64,000 nucleotides of DNA from Scytalidium lignicola (taxonomy: Eukaryota > Ascomycota > Leotiomycetes): contig NCSJ02000148.1 of assembly GCA_002812745.2 (NCBI GenBank), positions 37,481 through 101,480 on the forward strand, read 5' to 3'. Shown here piece by piece: positions 12,101-23,685 of the stretch. A program made the translations under genes and the position numbers. The notes beneath the pieces are model-generated. The model searched no databases, was not told where the DNA came from, and saw nothing but the letters and a program-made list of their open reading frames with translations. How positions within the stretch are numbered: the stretch's first letter is position 1; the number at the start of each line of letters is the position of its first letter.

Positions 12101-14293
12101 AGCACAGGACACGCCAGGAAATCTATGACTAGTACAAGACTCCAGCCTATTCACGATGAGGTTGATTCTTGGTTGAAAGAACGTGAACGCGATGTTGAGA
12201 TGGGTTCAGAAGACATCGCTACTTATCAGTCACCAACACCACGGGCTTCAATGGGGAGACTCTCGTGGGCCTCATCAGAGCCACGATATTCGATGCAGGA
12301 GGCTTTCTTCGATGATCTGGTAGATGAGGCTCTGGTTTTGGATGATGCCGCTGTTTTTGAGCGATGCTTTCAACATATCGATGACTTTGCTTCCGAGGGT
12401 CTACGCACTCTCATTTTCGGGTATAGGTTTATTGACGAGCAAGAATACAATGTGTGGAATAAGGTATACGTGGATGCTACCACTAGCCTTGTTGATCGGC
12501 AAAATATGATCGAAGCCGCTGGAGAGATGATCGAGCAGGATTTTGAACTCGTTGGTGCTACTGCAATTGAAGACCAGCTTCAAAAGGGAGTCCCTGAAAC
12601 TATCGACAAATTGAGAAGAGCAAATATCAAAATATGGATGCTCACAGGTGATAAGCGAGAAACTGCCATTAACATTGCGCATTCTGCAAGACTCTGTAAG
12701 GACTATTCTGAGATTATTATCTTGGACCAGAAAACCGGCGAGGTGGAGCAACGTATGGCAACTTCACTGCTTGATATAAGCAAAGGAAGAGTTGCTCATT
12801 CAGTAGTTGTCGTGGATGGCCAGACGCTTGCCGAGATTGATGCAAATGAAACTTTATCTCGCCTGTTCTTCGATCTTGTCGTTATAGCTGACACAGTCAT
12901 TTGTTGTCGAGCAAGTCCAAGCCAAAAGGCATCCCTAGTCAAGAAGATCAGAACGAAAGTTAACCACTCTATCACTCTCGCAATAGGCGATGGCGCCAAT
13001 GATATTGCCATGATCCAAGAAGCACATGTCGGTATTGGTATCAGTGGTAAGGAGGGGTTGCAGGCTGCTCGTATATCGGATTACTCGATTGCTCAATTCA
13101 GATTCCTCCAGAGACTTTTGCTCGTTCATGGTCGTTGGAATTACGTCCGGACTAGCAAGTATATTCTCGGTACCTTCTGGAAGGAACTCATGTTTTATCT
13201 TATTCAAGCGTATTATCAGCGCTGGAATGGATACACTGGAACCTCGCTCTTTGAATCCGCCTCGCTGACGGTTTTCAATACGCTTTTCACATCCCTACCT
13301 GTCATATTCCTCGGAGTGTTTGAGCAGGATCTTGATGCTTCTACACTGTTGGCTGTCCCCGAGTTGTACGTCCAAGGACAGCAGAATAGAGGGTTTAACC
13401 TCAAGAAATACTTCGCCTGGATGTTTATGGCCGCATCTGAAGCCACTGTTATCTACTTTATGATGTATGGTCTCTTCGGCATGTCACTGTTCACCAGAGA
13501 TAATAGTCTTTTTGCTATCGGTGATCTTTGCTTTACTTCCGCCGTTGTCTTTATCGGCACAAAGCTACTGTAAGCTACATTCTCAACATAATTCTCGTTT
13601 CTTAAATATACTGACAAAAAAACTAGGATCCTAGAGATGCATAATAAGACTCTTGTTTCAGCACTCGGGTGGTTCCTGTCGATCGGCGGCTGGTTCTTGT
13701 GGAATTTGATCCTTTCAGCGATATACAAGAATGGAATTACATATGCTGTGAAAGATGGCTTCCTCTATTACTTCGGCCGCAACTTCCTTTGGTGGTTCAC
13801 ACTGATCGTTACCCTTTCTATACTGATCTTGTATGAATTGGGTGTATCGAGTATTAAAAAGGCCTTCTGGCCTACGGATACGGATATCTTCCAGGAATTG
13901 CAGAAAGATAAGGCTATCAAACAACGATTTGAGGCTGCTGCGAATGGGTCTCTATACGGGGATGAGCTTGGTGGAATGGGAAATACTGATGAGGAGACGA
14001 GGAGAGAAGGCGAGATTCAGGAACTGCTGGATAATAGGCCTATCTTAGACAAAGCTTATCCACCCGTGAAGGAGATTCAAGTTACGAAAACAAGTATTAT
14101 GAATGAAACAATGAAGAAAGGAAATGATACGCCGAAGGAGGCGAATAAGGTGGATACAAATATGAATACTATGGAACGATACCCCGGAAGTTTGCATCGG
14201 AGACGGATATCTTCAGATGTCTTCCCGCTTAGAAGTTCAGAGATACCCAAGTTGAGACATTCGGTTGATGTGGCAGATTTGGTGCGAAATTAA
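9188..14293 (+). CDS. DNF3: Phospholipid-translocating P4 ATPase, Dnf3 type
   Basis: P4 ATPases flip phospholipids from the outer to the cytosolic leaflet and, with a Cdc50-family subunit, keep Golgi and plasma membrane asymmetry. Two exons, 9188-13569 and 13627-14293, give 1682 residues, close to yeast Dnf3. The long N-terminus (about 260 residues) is disordered. SSRYTPWNFFPRQLFFQFSK precedes the first helices, and the QMIPGLSTTG stretch is Dnf3-like. The actuator motif is DGETNLK with D457. The catalytic motif is SDKTGTLTDN with phosphorylated D674, and the hinge is GDGANDIAMI near D1268. Transmembrane helices follow as expected, with the last ones in exon 2. Two Ser/Arg-rich insertions interrupt the cytosolic domain, near residues 710-770 and 930-1050. 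The helix 4 motif reads PLSL rather than the commoner PISL. The tail after the last helix is charged and disordered. Confidence 0.92.
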
Positions 14294-14755
14294 CGAGTTT
14301 TTTGTCTTGTTTTTTTATTTTGCATGTTCATTCTGACATTGTCTGTCCAAACAAACGAGTTGTTTGGACTGGACATGGGGTTTTGGGCTGTATTATTGTT
14401 TCGGGAACGAATACTTTACGGGTCACGTTTTGCGTTACCTTATACCCCCCAGAAAGGAATTGGCGTTTTAATGGGTTTTGGATCGAATTTTTGCATGTTT
14501 TTATGAAGTAACGAATAACAATTGTATGCTAGATGTTAGTTTTGATGGGACGAATAGGATAGATTGCAAGATTTTACTAGAATGGGGATCAAATTGTGCA
14601 CACATATCAGGAACCCAGATTATTTTAAAGGTTTATATTGGCAGAGGTCAGGCATCTAAGAGTGCAATAACGACCTAATACATCAAACCTTTAGGAGCGA
14701 AATCTCTCAACACATTTGTTGCTAGATTCGTTTTAAAGCAGCTTATTAAGGATTT
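14294..14755. other. Convergent spacer between DNF3 and AHA1
   Basis: About 460 bases between two genes that point at each other, so it carries both 3' UTRs and terminators. Nothing else is seen. Confidence 0.5.
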
Positions 14756-15912
14756 CTACAATATTGTGCCGAAACTGAAAACACATCTCGTCAGTAACTG
14801 TCGTGGTATGAATAAAGTTAGGCGAAGGAATAAACTTACCCAAATGTCTGCTTAATGCTGCGAATATAATATTCTCCCCAGTTCCTCTTCGTAACATCTT
14901 CCTGGCCAACAGGAACGCCACTCCAGGTGACCCTCATGACTGTAACGCTATCCACATCATTCTGATCGAACCCGATCTCTAGTCTGGAATAATGTCCTTG
15001 AGGCCACTGATCCAATCTCCAGCTCTGGACGATCTTTGTGGGTTCTTCAAGCTCTAAATATTCACCAGATACATTACCACCGAATAACTCAAATTTCCCT
15101 CCCTTCTTAGCGCCTTCAAAGGTCTTTGGAGCTGCGCGTGTAAAGGCTGTGATACGTTGGGGATCAGTGAAGGTTTTATACAGCTCTTCAGCCGTAGTGC
15201 GGAACTCTTCACTGTCAGCCACCGTGGTGGTGTTGACCAGAGAACCACTTTTGTTCGCCGCCGTCGAGGTATGTTCCTTTGGAAGAGGAGATGCCGAAGC
15301 ATTGTGTAACTTAGGAGTTGTAGTTCCACTGACGGGGTTTGAATCCGGAGTGTGCTGGATATCTTTGCCATGCTCTGTGATTAGGGCTGGAGCAAGGGTT
15401 AAGAACAGTTTTCGCAATTGCGGTACGATTTTTGAGCGGACAAGATCCTTTACGGGTGCCTTATCATTTGAATCAGAGTAGATGTCTATGTCAAACTGGT
15501 GTTATTAGCTCTGGCCACGTTGAAAAAAAGGATATTTGCCACTCGAAGAGACATACAACGTACTCATTTTCTGCTGTGTCGTGTGCGACTTCTGGAATGG
15601 TGATAGTGCCACTAACATCCTTTTGTTCGGTAGTTTGGCCTGGCAAAGTTAGTATGTGATCAGACGAGGTATGGCTCTAGTCAGCATACCAGAGTACTCC
15701 AGAACTAACTTAACATCAAATATTGTGATCACTTTTCCTTTCCTTTGGTTGACATCGACATCACCGTCCATGCTAACTACTTTATCTAATTTGGCCGAGA
15801 CTCCACCCTCCTCTGCCTTGATATTCTGGATCTTTTCTTCTAACCATTGCTTTGTCCATGCCGAAGCATCCTTGTTGACCCAATGCCAGTTGTTAGGGTT
15901 GTGGAGAACCAT
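14756..15912 (-). CDS. AHA1: Hsp90 co-chaperone Aha1
   Basis: Aha1 binds the middle domain of Hsp90 in the cytosol and stimulates its ATPase. Exons are 15912-15690, 15639-15557, 15495-14840 and 14774-14756, GT-AG introns, phases closed, 326 residues. I chose the ATG at 15912 because it opens MVLHNPNNWHWVNKD, which carries the family NPNNWHW motif; the open frame continues upstream without a conserved sequence. The N-terminal Aha1 domain covers about residues 10-150. After a Thr/Ser/Pro linker (about 170-210), the C-terminal AHSA1/START-like domain holds EEFRTTAEELYKTFTDP and KIVQSWRLDQWPQGHYS. The last exon is only 19 bases and completes the expected ending QTFGFGTIL. Without it the open frame would lose the conserved tail. 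It converges on DNF3. Confidence 0.95.
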
Positions 15913-17293
15913 AGTGGCAGGTATTAATTTAGAAGGAAATGGAAGAGGGTTCTGGAGCAATAGAACTGTAGAGAGCTGGAGTTAGCGTAAACTCCTACAG
16001 AATGAAGCATTTATAGTATGAGTTCAAGGTCCTTAAAAGGTCAGAAGTAGGCTCGATGGCCCAACTGTTCATCAAAGAAATTGAGTACAAGTCGGTCTTT
16101 TATGACTGGTGCACAGCAAAAATAAATTCATCATATAAAGGACAGTCTTTTGTAGCAAACAATGTGATCAAGTACATACCTATTTCTGGCGATTACTGCG
16201 TGAATGAGTGGTCGTTAATTCATGTAATCATTAGTGTAGCGGCATGAAGGCTTTAATGTGAAATCTCAGAAGAAGATATCAGAAGGCCCTAGAACCGAAT
16301 TTCCTATTGTGGGTACTCACCGCCCGAGGCATCAACCGAAGCGGAAATCATTATGCCTCGTAATTCAGGCATTAAATACCGATTTCCCTTCCTGGAGATG
16401 GAACTCTTTCCTTCAATGGCCCTGCATAGGACGCATAGCAGGACAAAATATATAATTCTACTCAACAGCAAAGCTTACCATTCGAAGAACTCGGTAATGA
16501 TGCCCACCAGGTACACTTTAGCTCTTGGGAAGGTTCGGTCCTCTCGCGATCTTCCGCTCTTTCACCTAGCGATTGAGAGTGATACAGGACTTACTATATA
16601 GGGAAGTCCGGAAAAGTTATTACAGTAGTAAATCGGAAGGCCGAAGACCATCCGGAAATTTAGCTCGGCCAATACTAGAGGTTTCGGTGTTCCTGAGAGT
16701 GCTGAGTTATATACAAAACTCGGGCTGTTCTTAATGCAAGGCTGATACCCCCTCCATCAAAATACGTCATAGCAAATTCGACGTCACTGACGATAGGGCC
16801 GCTTTCGCCTTCACACAACCTGCAGTTTTCTTGTTCGGAGATCGAGATCGCCACAGTCTAGATGCATGGATGACAGAAGGTGCAATTGTTTTGTCATCAA
16901 ATAGGAAGTTGTTTGGATTAACTATCCCGCACGAGGGATGACAAAAAGCCTTTTGCATGGCTTTACTTGTGTGGCATGTAGATCCGCATGATCCGAATAG
17001 ATATCAATAACCGGTCATTCTATTTTGCACATATAGGAACCCAAGTGTCATGTGGTTAGTGGCCACTCCGATCCATGGAAAGGACGACCCTTAGGTCCTG
17101 CTTGCCTAATCCTTAGAAGTCCACCTTTATATGAGTAAAGCACGCGAAGAGAGAGTATTAACTACTTCTACTGTTTTGGATGATTCATTCCTCAAACCTT
17201 CGATAATCCAAATTTCCCCTAACCGCACTCAAATTACAAGTCGTTGCCGCTCTTTCTCAATCGCTACCTCTAATATCGAATTAATCATCCGAA
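15913..17293. other. Intergenic: AHA1 promoter side
   Basis: About 1.4 kb separates divergent AHA1 and the membrane protein gene. No open frame here resembles a protein family. The first 50 bases upstream of AHA1 hold an imperfect heat-shock-like array (listed). The rest is AT-leaning and without visible repeats. Confidence 0.45.
15931..15957 (-). promoter_or_regulatory. Possible weak heat shock element upstream of AHA1
   Basis: The plus strand reads AGAAGGAAATGGAAG and then GGGTTCTGGA. These give GAA-like units at about five-base spacing followed by one TTC, 19-45 bases before the AHA1 start. In yeast AHA1 is an Hsf1 target, which makes a site plausible. The match is imperfect and the position could be within the 5' UTR. 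Confidence 0.25.
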
Positions 17294-18134
17294 ATGGCTG
17301 TGATATGGGGATTAGATCTCCATGACATGCAATGGAGCAAGTTCAAGGGCTCGTACATGTTCAACAACGTCTATCACTTACGGCGGGCGAAGATGATAGT
17401 TTATCAAATTGCTATGACATGCTGTGTTATCTCTGAATCAGTAGGAACAGCAGCATTGACGAGTAAGTATATATCCTCCTCCCTCCCTTGTTACTCCATT
17501 ATTGCAAGATCCTAAAACTGATACTTTCCATTCCTAGATTACGTCGATCAGCAAAATGATGTATCAAGCCTTAGTGGTGGTCGAGCTACGGTTCATAACG
17601 ACGACTTCATTGGAATGGCCTCGTATAATATCTTTGTTGGCATAGCTGTGGCTACGATATTTGGATCAGGGTTCTTCTTCGATCTGTTCTGGCCCGAAAG
17701 GCACGAGAGCAAAAGTGTACGATTGGCCTGGAAGATCTGCTCTCTCGTTGTCTCCATCATGGCATTAGCATCCGTACTCGGTCTTACCGTAGGTCCTTAT
17801 TTTTCTTGTGAATCCAATCTTATATATCCATCTCCAGCAGATAATAAGCAGAAAGCTAACTACTACGTAGGTCATCGTAGCCTCTCACACCACCTTCATA
17901 ACCGGCGTCTCAACTACCGAAGCCAAACAACTCCGAGCGAGCATACCCTTCCCACCATTCAAGTATCGTAAAAATGCGAAATGTGTCACGTCAGCTGTGA
18001 TACTCTGGCCCGGCGTTATTGCATCGTTCGCAAGCACATATATAATGTGGAAGTCTCATATTCATGATGACCAGTTCGGACCATTCTCAGATCAACATAA
18101 AGAGACATCGAAGGAGGGAGAGGCACGTACATGA
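17294..18134 (+). CDS. Unknown four-helix membrane protein
   Basis: I do not recognise this protein. Three exons, 17294-17462, 17538-17788 and 17871-18134, join by GT-AG introns with closing phases to give 227 residues, which supports a real gene. It opens MAVIWGLDLHDMQWSKFKG. Four hydrophobic segments are visible: about residues 34-56 (VYQIAMTCCVISESVGTAAL), 85-108 (IFVGIAVATIFGSGFFF), 118-147 (ICSLVVSIMALASVLGL) and 179-202 (SAVILWPGVIASFASTYIMW). Short polar loops and a charged C-terminus ending HKETSKEGEART follow. There is no obvious signal peptide or catalytic motif. It lies between AHA1 (divergent) and CDC4 (convergent), and neither suggests a role. It may belong to a fungus-specific family of small integral membrane proteins. 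Confidence 0.75.
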
Positions 18135-18995
18135 ATAGGGATGCTACTAAGGCGAAACTTGCGGTTTCATCTTTAAATGGAGCAAGTTTGGCGAGAGACA
18201 ATTAGAAATAGGTGATGAGTTGGGGATTGTTATAAAGCGCTTGAAACGAATAAGCATGTTAGAATATCTGGATAGCGTTACTCCTGCGTCTAGGCTTAGA
18301 TTATTATCCCCAAGAACACAGAGTTACGTCTTCTAATGATCCATAATGTTACTGTAACTTCTAAATATATTAAATGCAAAAGACCCTCCCTGTATAAATG
18401 TTTCAAAAGTAAACTTCGACACCTCTCCGTTGAAGCTACAGGACTACAACCAAAACTAGTCGTGTTCAATCAAAGAACTGTGCCACTGGAAACCCTCAAT
18501 TCTGACAAAAGTCATTGGTGCTATTCTGTTATCCATATTTGCAAAGTTTCAAGCTTTGGCCCTAAGATCCTCATAGCTGGCACACTCTCATGATCTCAGT
18601 CATACTAAGAAACCTCACAATAGTAAAAATAATTACAAGAATCCAATAAAATGGCAGAATGATAAAATTATATCCGATACGCTGCATAATAATCTAGCAC
18701 CAGAAGTATAAAAACCTCTTTAGTCCTTAAAGTGACCCAGAAGTGTCCAGCAACCCGCAATAAAAAAAATATGTCCTAAATAATAAACCCCATAAACACC
18801 ATGACCATGATCCTGACCTTGTTTGCATTGCTTAACTCTAGCATATTAACCTACAAATGACCATCCTTCGCTATGCATATGAATACGATATCGTTCCGGG
18901 ACGCCGAGTCTGAAAACCGGATAAAAGAGGATAAGAATGCAGAATCTGCGAAGAGCCGTTGAGTATATATCATAAGTGGCATAGAAACCAGTTCA
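18135..18995. other. Convergent spacer between membrane protein and CDC4
   Basis: About 860 bases between converging genes, AT-rich, with both 3' UTRs expected. No repeat or gene is seen. Confidence 0.45.
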
Positions 18996-21900
18996 TCAGT
19001 CATCCTCTTCGACTACTCTGCTATTATCGACCTCTTCGTCGCTCAGTAATATCCGCGTTCCACGTTGTGATGCTGGAACACCATCTCGTGAAGCTCCAAA
19101 ATCAAGCACCTGATATTACAATTAGCTTCCTTACCGCCACGAAGGAATTTAAGAATACTAACCTCCACAAAGGTGAAATTGTCACGTTGAACAGCAGCCA
19201 CACATCTACGTTCATCGAACTTCACTTGCCACACTCCACTAAGATCAGTCAATAGATCTTTAATACACTCCCCAGTCTTCACATCCCACATCTTCAAGGT
19301 CCTGTCTGAACCTGAGATAACTTTTTGGCCATCATGTTGGAAGCACGTAATTGCCCCGGTGTGAGCGCTCAATGTACTTTTACACTGCCCATTTTCCGGG
19401 TCCCAAATCCTAAGTGTGGAATCTGCAGCGGCCGAGACGAGTCGCTCATCTCGTAGATCTAACAGGCCGACGAGGGATGAATGGCCTTCCAGCGTGAAGA
19501 GGCATGCACCGGTTTCAAGAGACCAGATCTTGACAAAATTGTCCATTGAGCCACTAATGCATCGATTACGTTTGTGGTCAAGTACGACGCTATATACTTT
19601 CATCGTGTGACCTTGCAACCTATGTAAAGTTTCCCCAGTGGATATCTTCCATACTCTAACTGTGTTATCATAGCTACCACTCACCAAGGTATCCTGGTGA
19701 GCAGCGATAGCACGGACTGAGTGACTGTGACCTGTCAAGACACGGACAAAGTAAGGGCAATCGGCATCGTTCGCTGGTGGGCCAGTCTGTATATAACGCT
19801 TAGAACCCTGTTCGGGTAATCTCCAAACTCGAAGCTGAGAGTCACGAGAACCCGTAATGATTAGCGGCTTCTCAGGAACCATGACTGGCTTTCCTTTCTC
19901 AATTCTGCCGGTATCTGTAGGCATGAGTATCTGAAGGCAACGGACAGTTGAAGTATGGCCATGGAAAACTTGCGTACACAAGCCTTTCTCAATATCCCAC
20001 ACCCGTACGGATCGGTCAGTAGACCCAGATACAAGAACGTTCCCTTCATATTGTAATGCCCAAACTCCTCCCTCGTGGCCCTCTAGTTTCTTCCGTAACA
20101 CACCGGTCTTTGTATCATACACGTGAATCAGCGTATCATCGCTACCCGTAAGAATCTTATCATCATCAAACTGAAGACATGTGATGACATGGGTTGGATG
20201 AGCTGGGAATGCCATATGGTGGGGCTCGATCTTCTTACTTGTCCAGCTCCGTCGAACCATATAGTGACGGCGATAGAGCGATTTGAAGAGGTGAAGCTTG
20301 CGTAGACTCGGAAGTCCACGCTGCGGATCGGGCACAGCGACTGCTGCTGCGTTTGCAGCCGTCAGAGGGCCTTCGGACTTATGGAATCGAGAACTATATG
20401 GGTATTTGGCCAATATGTCTTGTGCCTTGCTTGCAAACTCATGCGTTACTGCTCGTCGCTTGGCTCGTTCTGAGCCCAAAGTACCAGGTGTACGCTTCCT
20501 TTTGTTCGCAGGGCGAGCTCTACGCGAAAGTTCATTATCCACCTTGGAATTGGTTGATATTGTAGGATCCTGATCCGTATTTGACAACTTATGCTGCACA
20601 CTGAGATCTTGCTCGCAAGCATCTGGTCCATATGGATCTTGCCATCCCCAGCCTTGCTGAATAGCTCGCTCTAACTCGCCCATCGGAAGCGTAAAGCCGT
20701 CACGATCAAGAAGTTCCTTCCAACCTGTTTCGTTTGAATCAATGACATTCCTCCATTGCTTTGAAACTTGTGCGGCTCGACATAAGTCTCTATGATCAAG
20801 GAAACTTAAAATCTGCAGACTGAGTTCTGCTGGTAGCTGATCCAAAAAATCACACTTTAATGCTGGGTTGACCACATCAGCGATCACATGAAGTGTTTTT
20901 CTTGAACAGCGACGGAGGAACTGATACATCATAAATGTCTTCATATCATTTGGCATTGAATCAAAAGTTTCAATCATGGACTGAGCGTTCAACACCGAGG
21001 GAGATTGGTTTGGGGATAAAGATAGTCTGTCATTACGGCGCGGGCTGGGTCTAGCAGCTTTTGAATTGGATCTGAACATTTGGTCATCATCGAGGGTATC
21101 CTGACTTTCGCTTGACTGGAACCCAGAATTAACATCGGGATCATCATCCTCCTCTCCCGGAAAGCGATGGGGATGTAACTCTGCTGCTGCAAATGTTGGG
21201 GAGAGTCCCGGGCTTGGTAGACTGGCATTTTGAGCTGTCGTATTTAGACTTGGGCGACGAGCGGCACTTGAAAATAGAGCTGCATTGACAGTGTCGAGAG
21301 GCTCTGGATCTGAGTCCACAATGGGAGGAGTTGCAACAGCATTGGTAAATGCATCTTGCTCAGCTTCCTCAGATGTACTGGAAATGCTCTCAAAGGAGTC
21401 ACCATTATTCGGATCTGATTGAGGTGTATATGTCGGTGGAATCGGAGCGGGAACGAATGGTTGCTGTAGCTTACAGGCAGGTTCGATTTCAGAAGTATCA
21501 GGGGTCACTAGCAAGGTCGCCATATCCTGCAGACGCCCATTGCTCTTTTGATGCAGAGAAGAACGTCCTGCTCGTGAACTCAATGGTCGAGGTTTGTGTC
21601 CAGATCGTAGCGACTGAAATCCGCGTAATTTTGTAGGTCGATCAAGAGGTGATTTCGGTGTGGAGATGGACTGGCCTCTGGTTGACCGTTTATGGTTGGT
21701 TAATGATGATTTCCCATCATCAAGGCATAATTCCACCGCTGCTAAGTCATTTAAACTGACGAGGTCGCTTTTAACTTTGACATTACTTGCTCGGCTACTT
21801 GAGCGCGAAGAGTGTTTTTCTGGGGTACTAGTAAGCATATCCTACATCATACACGATTAGTATAAGTCCACTTTAATAAAAATTGACTTGGGAAAATGCT

Positions 21901-22368
21901 GTTGCATACATTGGGTATTTGAGTATGATCATCGCGAAAATCAACAAGTTGACCATCAAGCTCATATGAAAAATTGCAGAGTTCTTGAGGAATTTGTTTG
22001 AGGGCTAGGGGGTATTCTTTGGAGTCAAGCTTGTCAAGAGAGAGTGGTTGTCGAATAAGGAGAGGTGGGTACGATCTTTTCGTGGTCGTAGTTGTGGTTA
22101 CTGTCTTTGTTTCCACGCACTCAGCAAGCTCGATCTGAAGTCTTGAAGTATGTCGTGGGAGTGTATCATTATCCTCATCCCAGTTTATAGAAACAGTGTG
22201 ACTCGACATTGGACGGCGAACCTCGGCGGCATTCTTTGTCGAAGTGCCAGTGGGGGCGAAAGAAGTTGGCGATGCCTCATGCTCATACTTTAATAGTGAA
22301 CTCGTAACATGGTTAGTTTGCGCAGGGGGTACTCGTCGTCTAATCTGTGATCGAGATGGAGGGTCCAT
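18996..22368 (-). CDS. CDC4: Cdc4-type F-box/WD40 ubiquitin ligase subunit
   Basis: Substrate-recognition subunit of an SCF ubiquitin ligase; yeast Cdc4 binds phosphodegrons of proteins such as Sic1, and the protein is also close to Neurospora FWD-1. I propose exons 22368-21910, about 21842-19163 and 19109-18996, for roughly 1080 residues, longer than yeast Cdc4 but usual for filamentous fungi. The first 480 residues are Ser/Pro/Thr-rich and disordered. The F-box reads LPAELSLQILSFLDHRDLC at about 485-525. Seven WD40 repeats follow at about 700-1030, with units like GSTDRSVRVWD and GSYDNTVRVWK. The last exon gives the family tail VLDFGASRDGVPAS and an acidic end. Odd: joining exon 1 (phase 0) to the only good acceptor, TAG at 21845-21843, puts exon 2 one base out of frame. 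An inserted T near 21840, or a different exon structure, would explain it. Confidence 0.88.
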
Positions 22369-23685
22369 GGCGGATACCACCGAGTATGTCGAACGTCCAG
22401 AAACCGGGAAAGAATGCACTCGTGCCCCTCTCTAAGTATGACGAGACGCGTTTTTAACACGAACCCACAAACGCGTGTATCTGTGATGGCCTTAACTGGG
22501 CTCCACTGTGCTATATATCCTCTAATAACACCATAGCAATAACTTTGACACTTTTCCCAAGCGTTTCGAAAGAACTTAGAAATATGAAGTCGACAGACGC
22601 CGGAGTTATGAAGCGGACCGTCGAAAAGAAGCGAGGTGGAGTCCTGCCCACTTTCGGAACCGCGCCGAAATGTCAACACGGAAAGAAATATAGAGAGACA
22701 AGTCGTAGCAAGGTAATGGGATCAGGAACAGTCGTCGAAAGAAGGATGTAAGTATAGAGAATGACGATTAAGGTGGCAGGAGCGCGTGTCCGTGATGGTA
22801 ATCCTTTCTATTACCCGAGTTCCTTGTCATTCGCCTGCCACTCCATTTTAGGCCGAAATGAACTTTCTGCCAGCCGAGTCCGCCTTGCTAAATGGTCAAG
22901 GAAGAACAATGAACCGACGATGACCTCTTACAATGCTGTGGCGAGTCTCTGATTTTCGAACCCACTATCCGGATCGCATCGCCGGATCTTTGTGCAGAAT
23001 AAATAAAAACATTACTTCCGTACGATCACGATCAGGTAACGGATTATTATTGCGTTGTACCTATATGCTCCTGTAACTCAGAATCTCTAATATGGACACT
23101 ACTTTAGGTATCCTCAACATCGTGTTTCGAGGTCAAGAACCTACTTTCTTACGTGAGGATTCCGACCTTAGTATGTATATAGATCTTTGTTGTCAACCAG
23201 TAATTCATGGTAACTTACGGGGTGACTCGACCCCTTTTATATTGAATGGGACTTGTGATAAACATTCCGTATTAGTCAGTGTTTCCTGTTTGATATCGGG
23301 CGGCGTCCGCTTTTGAATAGTTCACTATCACTACAGATCAGAAGATGTTGAGTATTATCGTAGGCAATTTTCTCTTTCTTTCAAATAGTAAAAACATATT
23401 TCAAATGTCATGTGGTAATTGCATTAACGATATGGCTGCGGTTGCCTTTTCCGTAGAAGTATCCAAATGAGTGCGCCTTCCGTTAGCAACACCCTGTCAC
23501 ACTACAATTACATATTTCCGTCATCATTTAAGTTCTTCCCTTCAGTGTCTGTCTGGGGTACTGTTAAAGTAGAAAACTATTTTACTTCCTTGGGAATCGG
23601 TTCACTATCTTGTTACTTTCTATGTCAAATCTTTAACTAGATCGTCAGGTTCCCGTAATAGTTTAGACGTATTTGATCATAAAAG
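22369..23685. other. Divergent CDC4/HOP1 intergenic region
   Basis: About 1.3 kb between two divergent genes. Several short open frames overlap without resemblance to proteins. It should contain two promoters and 5' UTRs. I see no strong repeat or motif. Confidence 0.45.

Noticed and set aside
22950..22985. TTCGAACCCACTA resembling a minus-strand tRNA B box
   Set aside because: The T-stem does not pair and no tRNA fold can be drawn around it.
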